In this document: one piece after another, positions 33,654-42,227 of the stretch
Position numbering within the stretch: position 1 is the stretch's first letter
Layout of the letters: each line of letters opens with the position of its first letter
The notes under the pieces: model-generated
Seen by the model: only the letters and a program-made list of their open reading frames with translations
Databases searched by the model: none
What the model was told of the DNA's origin: nothing
Translations under genes and position numbers: made by a program
DNA from: Amycolatopsis anabasis
GTDB taxonomy: Bacteria; Actinomycetota; Actinomycetes; Mycobacteriales; Pseudonocardiaceae
NCBI RefSeq assembly: GCF_009765355.1
Contig: NZ_VTHK01000053.1
Span: 1 to 58,614 of the forward strand
Length of the DNA stretch: 58,614 nt
Reading direction: 5' to 3'

Positions 33654-34561
33654 CCACGCCGGTGAGATCGTCGAGTCGCATCGGGACCACGAAACTGTGG
33701 TGCCCGCCAGGCCGGCGACGAAGGATCGGCCGTGCCCGTCGCGGGTTCCGCGGGATTGGTGCGGTCGTGGTCCAGAGCCTGGAGTAAGCCGAGATACTGA
33801 CGCTTCCACTCCGTGGAGGCAGTTTTCATGGCGTCCTTGATCTGGCGGGCGTTGACACCGAGCAACCCCACCTTGTCCATGTAGTGCTTGATCTCCCGGT
33901 CCAACGGATCGAGCTCGACGGCCTCATGGGGATCGTCGCGAGTGAGTTCGCTCGCGGGCACGGACGGATCGAGCCAGCGCGCGTCGCCCAAGCGAAAAAA
34001 CTCCGCAGTTCCGTTGACCACCGCCAAGTCCTTGGGCTGGCGGCGATAGCCGTTCTTGAGCTGATACAGAGCCTGTGGGGTCGGGCACCGCTCGCCGAGA
34101 CGTTTCGTCAGCCAGCGGTGCAGCTCAGGGATCCCGACCACTTCGCGGGTGAGCAGATAGTTGAACCGTTCGGTGAACGTCGGCAGCGCCAACAGGTCCT
34201 GTTCGACGGTGCGCTGCTCGTCCGCCGTGCGAGGGCTGATCGCCGTGCGGGGACTGACCAGCCGCTCGGGGGCCAGGTCCTCGAAGCGGACACGGAACAG
34301 CGACGCGATCTCCTGCACGAAGGCATCATCGGGGTGCCGGGTGTGGCCACTTCGGATGTTGTACAGGGTCTTCGTCGTTGGGCAGTCCTCCAGGCGCTGG
34401 GTGAGCCACGAGTGCAAGGTCGGGATCGTGACCTTCTCCCGGTCCAGCAGATAGGTGAACCGTTCGGTAAATGTCGTCAGGGCACCCAGGTCAGCCTCGA
34501 CCGCTGCCTGCGTGCGCCGATTCCGCTCCGGTACCGGTGTGTCGACCTCCGCCACGGCCAC
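33650..34561 (-). CDS. Regulator with two tandem XRE-like HTH repeats
   Basis: A 303-residue cytoplasmic protein. Two similar segments (about residues 30-92 and 128-191) each begin TFTERF-YLL, continue with a -HxWLT-RL- helix, a -LYxx- recognition helix and a basic end; they are diverged copies of one XRE-type domain. The C-terminal part (DPLDREIKHYMDKVGLLGVN) is helical and could oligomerise. GTG 34561 has GAGAGGGG upstream. The gene is transcribed from the leftward promoter of locus 4, whose operator it probably binds, given the two HTH units and the paired sites (inference). The adjacent ImmA/IrrE protease may cleave it. Confidence 0.75.
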   Translation of the reverse strand: MAVAEVDTPVPERNRRTQAAVEADLGALTTFTERFTYLLDREKVTIPTLHSWLTQRLEDCPTTKTLYNIRSGHTRHPDDAFVQEIASLFRVRFEDLAPERLVSPRTAISPRTADEQRTVEQDLLALPTFTERFNYLLTREVVGIPELHRWLTKRLGERCPTPQALYQLKNGYRRQPKDLAVVNGTAEFFRLGDARWLDPSVPASELTRDDPHEAVELDPLDREIKHYMDKVGLLGVNARQIKDAMKTASTEWKRQYLGLLQALDHDRTNPAEPATGTADPSSPAWRAPQFRGPDATRRSHRRG

Positions 34562-34640
34562 ACAACCCCTCTCTTGTGGACATTCCACGGGGCAGGCCAC
34601 CGCGCACCGCGCCGTGCGCCCACCACCCGACAGCCAGCAT

Positions 34641-34709
34641 ACTCACAACGGTTGACATTTTGGGGGAGACGCATATTCTTTGTCTAGAGGAACGTCAACG
34701 ACCGTGAGT
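34641..34709. promoter_or_regulatory. Operator-promoter pair, locus 4 (regulator / transfer-operon control)
   Basis: Rightward half-site ACTCACAACGGTTGACA (34641-34657): -35 TTGACA, 16-base spacer, -10 TATTCT (34674-34679). Leftward half-site ACTCACGGTCGTTGACG (34709-34693): -35 TTGACG, 17-base spacer, -10 TATGCG (34675-34670). The -35 boxes are again exactly 35 bases apart with overlapping -10s, the same geometry as locus 3. The leftward promoter serves the tandem-HTH regulator; the rightward one points into the type IV secretion operon. This is probably the main switch for transfer. Confidence 0.8.
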
Positions 34710-35282
34710 TGCGACGGGGAAGTCGTCAGGTCGGAGGCCTTCCGGATCAGCGAGGATACCTCAATGGGGTTGCCTCACTCAGGGGAACCGGCTGACGATG
34801 CCGGGGACACGGGAACCCTCCGCGTGAGGGGCCCGGACGTTTTCGCAGGGGGTGGGATGGACAACCGAGGGCACAGGTCGCCCGATCCGGCCTTGAGCGG
34901 CTGGTAAACACACAGCGACATCACGACACAACGGGCAGCGCCGCACCCCGTGGCGCTGGTCGTTATCACATCACCATCGTGCCGGTACCGCCGCCGGTGG
35001 ACCGCCATCCGCCGGTACCGCACGACACATCGCGCACCGAATCCCCCAGGTGCCGCCAGGTCATAGCGCAGCTCGAGCGTCGGGGCAGCGAGCGCGCGTC
35101 CCCCAGGTGACCGGCGCCGCGATGTCGTGGGAACAGGTACCGGACACGGCGCGCCTCGGGCCGGATGCTACCCCCTCGCACCGGCCCGAGGGCGTTGCCA
35201 CCACCGACAACACAGCCTGCAGCAGTCGCCGGCGCGACCGCGCAGCAGACCGGATCGGACAGGTATGAGGAGGAAAGACCCG
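34710..35282. other. 570-base region between the transfer promoter and the first transfer gene
   Basis: No supported gene (a short frame of about 75 codons from 34680 has poor coding character). It contains an 11-base direct repeat GCCGGTACCGC (34981-34991 and 35011-35021), each with a GGTACC palindrome, and between them a related GCCGGTGGACCGCC. Such a repeat-bearing non-coding stretch beside transfer genes could be a cis-acting site such as oriT, but there is no sequence match to a known one. Confidence 0.4.
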
Positions 35283-36677
35283 TTGGGACACAACATGTTC
35301 GCGCGCGCCGCGACCACACTGCCCCGCGACGGGCAGACGCCGCGCCCACCCGCGCCGCCTCCTGAGCCTCGTACACGCGAAACCCGCGGCTCAACGACGG
35401 CGCTCACCGCGCTGTCGCACCCGGTGCGCCCGGTCGGCTGGACACATCGGCCGGACGCCGCCCGCGGTCCGGCCGCGGGGACACGGGCCACCACCAGCGG
35501 ACCCGGCGATGCCGACGATGGTTTCGCACGCGCGAGGGAGCTGGCACGACTCGCATCCCAGGGCCGGCCTCTGCTGGCTCCCGCCGATCGCGACGCCGCG
35601 GTCGAAGCTGGGCTGCTCGCGCAGGCGGCAGCATCCACACGTCCCACCCGCGAACCACCGGACGGCACCGAGGCAAGGAACGACGCCGACACGGCCGCAA
35701 CCCAGCAGGGCGACCGGATAGCGACACGAACCGCCGACGCCGCGGACACCATTACCCGGCAAGGCGCACCTTCCAACGCAGGAACACCGGTCGACTGGAC
35801 CGGATTTGGCCAAGTCATCCCGATCCTCGGCGCCGGCCCTGGATCAGGCGTCTCGGTGGTCGCCACCGTGGTGGCCGACGTCCTGCAGATCGCCAAGCGG
35901 TCGGTGTTGATGGTCGACACCGCGGACCCGACCCGGTCCGGCCTGGGACAGGCAGCACGCTCGGAAGGTCCCTACGTCCCCGGGCCGCACCCAGCGGTCG
36001 CCATCAGATTCTCCTGGCGGGCGCAGGCGCTGCTGGCCCGGGTGGAGACCACGCTGCCGGTGCTCGCCCCAGGCATGGTGCCGCCACCGCGGTTCTGGAG
36101 TCCGCACCCGCGGCACTTGGACGCGACGGTCGTCGACATCGGACATGACCCGTGGCGCGTGGCCGCGCACCCGCTGGCCGGTGCCGGGGCCTGGCTGCGC
36201 CGCGGCACCCCCGCACCCCGTCCGGTGCTCGTGGTCCGACCCAGTATTCCGTCGCTGGCGCGCGCCGAGCAGGTCCTGGCCCGGCTGGAGTATTGGAGCA
36301 ATCTCGGCGCCACCGTGATGCCGGTGGCGTTGATCGTGGTCGGCGCCAAACGGTGGCCGTCCACTGTGGCCGGTAGCGCCGGCCGCCGCGTGCAGGCGTT
36401 GCTGCCCGGCGCGGTGTTTGTCCCGCATGATCCCGACGTGGCCGTCTGCGGTGTCACCGCCGAGGTCACCCCGTCCCGGCTGCGCGCGGCAGTGATCCCG
36501 CTGCTGCGCCACTGGGGTGTTGTGCCCGTGACCAAGCCCTCCCAATCCCGCTCTGGCCTTTTCGGCCGGGCCCGTGGAAAGGGAGGCGCCGCGGATGTCG
36601 CTCGCGCACCAGATCGTGGACTTTCTGGCCCAGCAACAGCCACCACCGGAACCACCGCCGCCGACCGAAATCCCTAA
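35283..36677 (+). CDS. ParA/MinD-like ATPase-fold protein, first gene of the transfer operon
   Basis: A 464-residue protein. The N-terminal 180 residues are Pro/Ala/Arg-rich and probably disordered. The C-terminal part has a ParA-like layout: IPILGAGPGSGVSVVATVVAD in the P-loop position, SVLMVDTADPTRSG (Walker A' strand) and ATVVDIGHDPWRVA (Walker B region). The P-loop lacks the usual lysines, so ATP binding may be lost. Such proteins open many actinobacterial VirB/D4-type transfer operons and may position the machinery. TTG 35283 was chosen for its AGGAGG site (35268-35273). It overlaps the next gene by 83 bases. Confidence 0.65.
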   Translation: MGHNMFARAATTLPRDGQTPRPPAPPPEPRTRETRGSTTALTALSHPVRPVGWTHRPDAARGPAAGTRATTSGPGDADDGFARARELARLASQGRPLLAPADRDAAVEAGLLAQAAASTRPTREPPDGTEARNDADTAATQQGDRIATRTADAADTITRQGAPSNAGTPVDWTGFGQVIPILGAGPGSGVSVVATVVADVLQIAKRSVLMVDTADPTRSGLGQAARSEGPYVPGPHPAVAIRFSWRAQALLARVETTLPVLAPGMVPPPRFWSPHPRHLDATVVDIGHDPWRVAAHPLAGAGAWLRRGTPAPRPVLVVRPSIPSLARAEQVLARLEYWSNLGATVMPVALIVVGAKRWPSTVAGSAGRRVQALLPGAVFVPHDPDVAVCGVTAEVTPSRLRAAVIPLLRHWGVVPVTKPSQSRSGLFGRARGKGGAADVARAPDRGLSGPATATTGTTAADRNP

Positions 36678-36918
36678 CCCCTCGCCGAAGGCACCCCCAG
36701 GGTGGCAACGAATCCTGGGCATCCTCGACAACGTCAAGTGGGGCGCCGGCGTCGCGCTGGTCTTGGGCTTCTTCATCGGCCTGCTGGTGTGGGCCGGCGG
36801 CCGGTGGGTCGATCACCACCGCGCCGGGAAGATCGGCACGGTCATGATGCTGTGCTCGGTCGCGGGCGCGATCTTGTACGGCATCGGCTTCACGCTGATC
36901 AGCGGATTCGCGCGCTGA
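36595..36918 (+). CDS. Small two-span membrane protein of the transfer operon (VirB2-like position)
   Basis: A 107-residue protein: Pro-rich segment near residue 20 (QQQPPPEPPPPTEIP), then two transmembrane helices (WGAGVALVLGFFIGLLVWAG and IGTVMMLCSVAGAILYGIGF) joined by a short charged loop. Topology and place in the operon resemble the pilin-like/TrbC-type subunits of type IV secretion, but no signal peptide is evident, so this is by analogy. ATG 36595 has GGGAGG upstream and lies inside the 3' end of the preceding gene. Confidence 0.65.
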   Translation: MSLAHQIVDFLAQQQPPPEPPPPTEIPNPSPKAPPGWQRILGILDNVKWGAGVALVLGFFIGLLVWAGGRWVDHHRAGKIGTVMMLCSVAGAILYGIGFTLISGFAR

Positions 36919-36921
36919 GCC

Positions 36922-37755
36922 ATGATGGACCCTGCCGCTGAACAGCGTTCCCGCCGGCGCGCCGGCCTCGGTCTCGCGGGCATCCTGCTGAGTTTGCTCG
37001 CCGTGGTCGGCGTCGTGGCCGCTCTGGTGATCGCCCGCAACGTCACCGCACCACCGAACACTCCGCAACACCAGGCTCCACCAGGGGCCTCAGTGGATGC
37101 TGGGCCTGCGACGGAACCAGGCTGGGACGTGGCCGCGCAGCGCGCGCTGGCGCTGCGCCCCATGCTGGTGCTGCCCGCCGAGGCGGCGCAGCCCCGGGAG
37201 TTGACCACCCAGACCGCCGGGCCCGACATCCCGCTGCCTGCCCCGGCGGAGACGGTGGGTAGGTGGATTCCTGGCGGATTTCCGCGCACGCCGGAAGGAG
37301 CGCTGGCCCAGCTTAAGGCGTTCAACGAGACGGGAGTGCAGGGCGGGGATCCCGCGATCTACGCCCGGGCCTATGCCGAGATGTCCTTGCCCGGCGCGCC
37401 CGTGGTGGAGCGCACTGGACTGCACACGCTGCTGACGAGTTTCCGCAAGCGTGTCGGCATCGCGGCAGGGGAGACGATGCCGGGGCTGAGCGTCCGGTAC
37501 GAGGCGACCCACGGGCTGATCAAAGGCAGCACGGATGAGGGCCGGTACGTGGTGGTGTGCACGTTGGGCCAGCTGTCGTTTGACTACAAAGGACAGACCA
37601 TCGCGCTGGGGGTCGGTGACTGCCAAGCGCTGCGCTGGACCGGAACTGCCTGGCGGATCAGCCCCGGCGTGCAGGCCGCGCTCGCGTCGAATGCGTGGCC
37701 GGGCAGCCTCGAAGCGGTCAAGGCCGGGTATCGCGCCTTGGGCGGTGGTGCCTGA
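36922..37755 (+). CDS. Membrane-anchored transfer protein (VirB8/TcpC-like position)
   Basis: A 277-residue protein with a short basic N-terminus, one transmembrane helix (LGLAGILLSLLAVVGVVAAL), a Pro-rich linker, and an extracellular domain of about 180 residues beginning GRWIPGGFPRTPEGALAQL with NTF2-like character (ALAQLKAFNETG helix, then strands ending TIALGVGDCQALRW). Bitopic proteins with an NTF2-like domain fill the VirB8 role in Gram-positive systems, so a structural part of the channel is likely. It overlaps the VirB6-like gene (TGATG), so they are coupled. Confidence 0.7.
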   Translation: MMDPAAEQRSRRRAGLGLAGILLSLLAVVGVVAALVIARNVTAPPNTPQHQAPPGASVDAGPATEPGWDVAAQRALALRPMLVLPAEAAQPRELTTQTAGPDIPLPAPAETVGRWIPGGFPRTPEGALAQLKAFNETGVQGGDPAIYARAYAEMSLPGAPVVERTGLHTLLTSFRKRVGIAAGETMPGLSVRYEATHGLIKGSTDEGRYVVVCTLGQLSFDYKGQTIALGVGDCQALRWTGTAWRISPGVQAALASNAWPGSLEAVKAGYRALGGGA

Positions 37756-39164
37756 TGGACCCCCGCGTCCTGCTGCAACTGTTCGGCCTCCTCGGCGACA
37801 CGGCAGGGGCTCAGGTCGGGGAAGCCGCGTCGAGCTTGTTCGAGCTGGCGATGCGGTTGATTTGGGACGCCGCGCTGTTCATCTTGCGCGAAGCGTTCAA
37901 ACTCGCGGACCAGTTCTCGATCTTCACCGTGTCCACCACCGAGGGCCCGGTGAGCGTGCTGTGGCCACTGGTGCTGTGGATCTCCGGTGTCCTGGCGCTG
38001 GGGCTGTTCTTCTGGCAGATCATCATCACGGTGCTGCGCGGCGGCCGCGGGTTCACCCGCCTGGTCGCCGGCCCGTTCCAGTACGGTGCCGCGCTCGCCT
38101 TGACCGTGGGCCTGGTCGCGGCGTTTTTGGCCAGTGCGGACGGTCTCACGACAGCGATCCTCGACTATTCCTTGCACGCCCGGAATTTCCAGGACGCGCT
38201 CAACGCAACCGGATTCGCTGACGCGGTTTCCGACGGTGTGAAAGCGGTCGTGCTGGGCATCGCGGGCATCGTCGGCGTGGTCCCGGCCGGGATCGGCTAC
38301 GTCATCGAAATGCTGTTTCGTGAGGCCGCGATCTACGTCCTGGTCGCCACATCACCGCTGGCCGCGGCGGGACTGCTGGCCAACGTGACCGCCCCGTGGT
38401 TCTGGCGCACCGCACGGTGGCTGCTGGCCACCATCGCCATGAAACCGGTCCTGGCGTTCACGCTCGTGCTCGGGATCGCGATCATGGGCGGCGCGCAGGG
38501 AGTGTCCGGCCTCCTCGCCGGGGTGGGAGTCCTACTCGTCTCGCTCGTCGTGCCGTTCGTCCTGTTCAAGCTGTTCGCGTTCATCGACCCCAACACCGAA
38601 GCGGGCCAAGCCTTCCGGGACCAGTTGTCGAACGCAGGCCTGGACTCCTACGGCACCGACAGCCCATCGGGCAAAGCCGCGCAGTGGGCCTGGAACAAGA
38701 AGTTCGGGAAGAAGGACGACGAGGACGACGAGGACGGCGGCGGGTCCGACCAGGAGCAGGCCAACACCGACCGGTTCGACCACGCGGTCGGCGACGAGGC
38801 CGAGGAATCGATGGACCAGACCGGTGTCGGTGACACCGACGACACCAGTGACGGTGATGGTGGCGGCGGTGGCGAGGGCGACGGCGACAACTCGGAAGAA
38901 GCCGACGACAGTAGCCCACCGGATGGGGCTGAGGCCGCTGATGACGGCGAGGAACCCGAGCCACCAGGTGCCGCCGAGGGCGACGGCTCCGACGGTGGCG
39001 GGGGCGGCGGTGATGATGACGACCCGCCGGATCCCGAGCCGCCCGACGGTGGCGGTGGACCGCCACCGCCACCACCGGACGGAGGCGGACCGAAACCTGG
39101 CGGGGGCGGCGGGGCCGCTGCGTCGGACGAGGCCGCGATGGAGGAAGCGGCGGTGGTCGTATGA
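37755..39164 (+). CDS. VirB6/TrbL-like polytopic channel protein with acidic Pro/Gly-rich tail
   Basis: A 469-residue protein. Residues 1-300 hold about six to seven membrane helices (LWPLVLWISGVLALGLFFWQ, ALALTVGLVAAFLAS, VVLGIAGIVGVVPAGIGYVI, VLLVSLVVPFVLFKLF), typical of the inner-membrane pore protein. The last about 150 residues are extremely acidic, then a run of Gly, Pro and Asp (GGGGGGDDDDPPDPEPPDGG region), which must be disordered. Such a tail could contact DNA, substrates or the ATPases in the cytoplasm. It overlaps both neighbours by a few bases. Confidence 0.82.
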   Translation: MDPRVLLQLFGLLGDTAGAQVGEAASSLFELAMRLIWDAALFILREAFKLADQFSIFTVSTTEGPVSVLWPLVLWISGVLALGLFFWQIIITVLRGGRGFTRLVAGPFQYGAALALTVGLVAAFLASADGLTTAILDYSLHARNFQDALNATGFADAVSDGVKAVVLGIAGIVGVVPAGIGYVIEMLFREAAIYVLVATSPLAAAGLLANVTAPWFWRTARWLLATIAMKPVLAFTLVLGIAIMGGAQGVSGLLAGVGVLLVSLVVPFVLFKLFAFIDPNTEAGQAFRDQLSNAGLDSYGTDSPSGKAAQWAWNKKFGKKDDEDDEDGGGSDQEQANTDRFDHAVGDEAEESMDQTGVGDTDDTSDGDGGGGGEGDGDNSEEADDSSPPDGAEAADDGEEPEPPGAAEGDGSDGGGGGGDDDDPPDPEPPDGGGGPPPPPPDGGGPKPGGGGGAAASDEAAMEEAAVVV

Positions 39165-40675
39165 CCACCAGCATCCGGATCTACAAAGGACTGTCGCGTC
39201 GGGAGCACGCCGGCTGGATCATCGGCCTGACACCGGTCCAAGCCGCTGTGTGCCTTGTGCTGGCCGTCCCGATCGTAATCGCGCTGGCCGCGGGAGAGCT
39301 GCTCAACGCGCTCATTCTGGCGGCGATCTGCCTGCCGCTGGCCGCGCTGGTGGTCATCCCGGTGCACGGTCGGCCGGCCTTGCGTTGGCTGGGGCACCTG
39401 ATCCTGTTCCAGGCGGGCATCACGTTCGGCTGGAGCCGCTGGCAATCCAAGGCCGCGTCCGGGATCCCGGTCAACCCGGATGAGCCCGACATCCCGGGCG
39501 TGCTGGCCCGGGTGCGGTTCCCGGACGGGCCACCCCTGCGCGACCAGGGGCGGGTGTGCCTGATCCACGACACCGGCGAAGGCCGGTGGGGCGCGACCGC
39601 GCGGCTGACCCACACCGGCGTCGGCATGCTCTCCGATGCCCAATGCGAACGGCTCGCCGCCCGCCTGGGCAACCTGTTGCTCTCGATCGGGCATCGCGAG
39701 GTCATCGACCGGATGTCGCTGCTGGTGCGCACCGTCCCGGACGATGGCCAGGAATACGAAGCCTGGCGCGCCCGCCACGAGGTCGACACCGCGCCGGAGC
39801 TGGCCCGTCAGGCCACCCACGAACTGGATCGCACCGTGGGCGCCGTGTCCGTGCGGCACGAGGTGTTCGTCACCATCAGCGGCAGCGAGGAATCCCTGCG
39901 CAAGCCCGCGGCCGCGGCCGGTGGCGGCGTCGCCGGGCGCGCCGCGGTGTTGTATCGGGTGCTGGACGGGCTCGAGGACAAACTCAAAGCCCTGGGCGCG
40001 CACAGTGTGACCTGGCTGTCCGGGCCGGCGTTGGCCGAGGCGATCCGCACGGGGTTCAACCCCGCCGCGGCGGGGGTGCTGGCCGCCAATCGGCACACCG
40101 CCGACCCCACCAAGAGGCGGGCGTTGCCGTGGGCGGCGGCGGGTCCGACCCACGCGCCCGCCCCCAGCGCGCGGGCCTATCACCATGATGGGTTCTCCAC
40201 GGTCGGCTATTCGGTGCTGATGCCTGAGGCGGGCACGGTGTTCGGGAGCCTGGGCGCGCTGCTGGCGGTCAAGACCGCGGGGGAGCGGCGCAGCCTGGCC
40301 GTGCACTATGAGGTCCTCTCCCAGCGCAAGGCGCGCAGCGCGGTGCGGGGCAACCGGTTCCGCAGCGGCGTGGTCTCGGACTGGAAGACCTCGAAAGGCT
40401 TCAACACCAACGCCGAGGACAACCGGGAAGCACGGGGAGCGCGGGCCCAGGAACGCGCGGTCGCCGCCGGGCACGCCATCGTGCGCTACGCCGTGACCAC
40501 CGCGGTCACCGTGCCCTCCGCCTGGAACGTGGAAGACCACGCCGCCCGGGTCGAGAACGACGTCGCCGGCCGATTCCGGTTGCTGCGCATGGAACTGGCG
40601 CAAGACTCCACGTTCGTCGCCGCGGTGCTGCCGGTCGGCATTGGACTGCCCCGACTGCGCGGGGGTGTGCTATGA
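39161..40675 (+). CDS. SCO6880-family transfer protein (VirB3/VirB4 N-terminal-like)
   Basis: A 504-residue protein. Near the N-terminus it has two hydrophobic helices (VQAAVCLVLAVPIVIALAAG and LLNALILAAICLPLAALVVI) in a PrgI/VirB3-like arrangement, then a long cytoplasmic part without Walker motifs. This corresponds to the SCO6880 family, found directly before a VirB4-type ATPase in actinobacterial conjugative elements, where the VirB4 N-terminal half and ATPase are separate genes. ATG 39161 overlaps the previous stop (ATGA), and its own stop overlaps the ATPase start. Confidence 0.82.
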   Translation: MTTSIRIYKGLSRREHAGWIIGLTPVQAAVCLVLAVPIVIALAAGELLNALILAAICLPLAALVVIPVHGRPALRWLGHLILFQAGITFGWSRWQSKAASGIPVNPDEPDIPGVLARVRFPDGPPLRDQGRVCLIHDTGEGRWGATARLTHTGVGMLSDAQCERLAARLGNLLLSIGHREVIDRMSLLVRTVPDDGQEYEAWRARHEVDTAPELARQATHELDRTVGAVSVRHEVFVTISGSEESLRKPAAAAGGGVAGRAAVLYRVLDGLEDKLKALGAHSVTWLSGPALAEAIRTGFNPAAAGVLAANRHTADPTKRRALPWAAAGPTHAPAPSARAYHHDGFSTVGYSVLMPEAGTVFGSLGALLAVKTAGERRSLAVHYEVLSQRKARSAVRGNRFRSGVVSDWKTSKGFNTNAEDNREARGARAQERAVAAGHAIVRYAVTTAVTVPSAWNVEDHAARVENDVAGRFRLLRMELAQDSTFVAAVLPVGIGLPRLRGGVL

Positions 40676-42219
40676 GACGACGCCCCGCCCGCCCGGAACG
40701 GTCCGCGGCAGAACTGCTCTCGACCTTCGGCCCCGCCCCCGCGGCGAAACCCCAGCCACAGCGGGGGAAAGCGAAACGGGAACGACTCAACCGGCCGATC
40801 GCGCCGCGCCGTGGCCACGCCCGCCCGGGCCAAGGCTGGTCACCGGTTCCCGCGCCGCTGGCGGTGTATCAGGCATCGACACACGAGATCGGTGGTCTGT
40901 TCCCCCTGCTGGCCGCGAGTCCGATCCCCGCCGTGGGCGCGAGGATCGGCTACGACGTCCTGTCCGGGGGAGCGTTCTATTGCCATCCGGTGGAGTGGGT
41001 ACTGCAGAAGATCTGCACCAACCCCAACCTCGTGGCGTTCGGCGAACCGGGCAAAGGCAAGTCCTCCACCATCGTCGCCTTCTTGCTGCGGATGATGATG
41101 TTCGGGGTCCGCACCCTGATCTCCGGTGATGTCAAAGGCGAGTACACACCACTGCTCAAAGCGCTGGGGATCACCCCGATCGCGCTCGGTCGCGGCAGCC
41201 CCCACCGCCTCAACGCCCTCGACCTCGGTCCCTTGGCCGCGCGGTGGGATTCCTGGTCGGCCGCGCAGCAACGGGAAGAACTCGACGGAGTGCTGGGCCG
41301 GTGGGTGCAACTGCTCGTCGCGCTCGCCGAGGCCCAGGGCTACAGCCCCACGGTTACCGACGAAGCCGTGCTGTCCACCGTGCTGCGCCGCCTGGTGGGC
41401 GCCGCCGACGGGTACACCCGGCTGCGCCCGATCACCATCCCCGACGTCCAGCGCGAACTCGCCAACCCCGACGCCGCGCTCTGGGACGAGATGCGGTTCG
41501 CCGACCGCCGCCAGTTCCTGGACCATTTGCGCCCGATCACCGACGCGCTCGCGAACCTGATCTCGGGCCCGCTCGCGGGATTGTTCGACGAACCCACCAA
41601 TTTCACCTTGGACTGGGACGCGCCGGTTCAAAGTATGGACCTGTCCCGGCTGCGGTCCCGCGGCGACAAAGCAGTCGCGGTGGGACTGACCTGCCTGGGC
41701 TCGTGGTCGTCGATGGTCACTGACTTGCAGGATGACGGTGAACTGCGGATCGTCGTGCGCGACGAGATCTGGCGCCAGCTCCGGCTGGGCTTGCGCGCGG
41801 TCCAATCGGTCGACAGCGAACTGCGGCTCTCTCGCGCGGAGCGCAAGATCCAGGTCCTCGTCGCGCACAAACCGAGTGATTTCCTCTCCGTGGGCAGCGC
41901 GGGATCGCAGGAAGTCGCCATCGCCAAAGACCTCCTCGCCCTGTGCAGCACCAGAGTCTTGTTTGGACAGTCGACCCGGGTCGCCGACCAGCTCTCCGAC
42001 GACCTCGCGTTGTCCGAGAAAGAACAGCAGGTCACCACCGGCTGGGCCAACGACCGTCAGGGCCGCGCGTTGTGGAAGATCGAAAACCACACCGGCTACA
42101 AGGTCCAAACCGTACTCAGCCGCACCGAGCGGCGCCTGTTCGACACCAATGCCCAACTCCGCAAGAACGTTGGTGAGTTCACGAAAACCGACGGGTCTGT
42201 CGGCCGGAACACCGTGTAG
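40672..42219 (+). CDS. VirB4-type transfer ATPase
   Basis: A 515-residue cytoplasmic ATPase. Walker A is AFGEPGKGKSST (about residues 122-133), followed by ISGDVKGEYTPLLKAL. The second half has LRIVVRDEIWRQL in the Walker B position (acidic DE), and QVLVAHKPSDFL resembles the VirB4/TraC sensor region. It lacks the N-terminal domain of a classical VirB4, supplied by the preceding SCO6880-like gene. It powers assembly or substrate movement in the secretion channel. It overlaps its upstream gene by ATGA. Confidence 0.9.
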   Translation: MRRRPARPERSAAELLSTFGPAPAAKPQPQRGKAKRERLNRPIAPRRGHARPGQGWSPVPAPLAVYQASTHEIGGLFPLLAASPIPAVGARIGYDVLSGGAFYCHPVEWVLQKICTNPNLVAFGEPGKGKSSTIVAFLLRMMMFGVRTLISGDVKGEYTPLLKALGITPIALGRGSPHRLNALDLGPLAARWDSWSAAQQREELDGVLGRWVQLLVALAEAQGYSPTVTDEAVLSTVLRRLVGAADGYTRLRPITIPDVQRELANPDAALWDEMRFADRRQFLDHLRPITDALANLISGPLAGLFDEPTNFTLDWDAPVQSMDLSRLRSRGDKAVAVGLTCLGSWSSMVTDLQDDGELRIVVRDEIWRQLRLGLRAVQSVDSELRLSRAERKIQVLVAHKPSDFLSVGSAGSQEVAIAKDLLALCSTRVLFGQSTRVADQLSDDLALSEKEQQVTTGWANDRQGRALWKIENHTGYKVQTVLSRTERRLFDTNAQLRKNVGEFTKTDGSVGRNTV

Positions 42220-42227
42220 GCGCGCTG

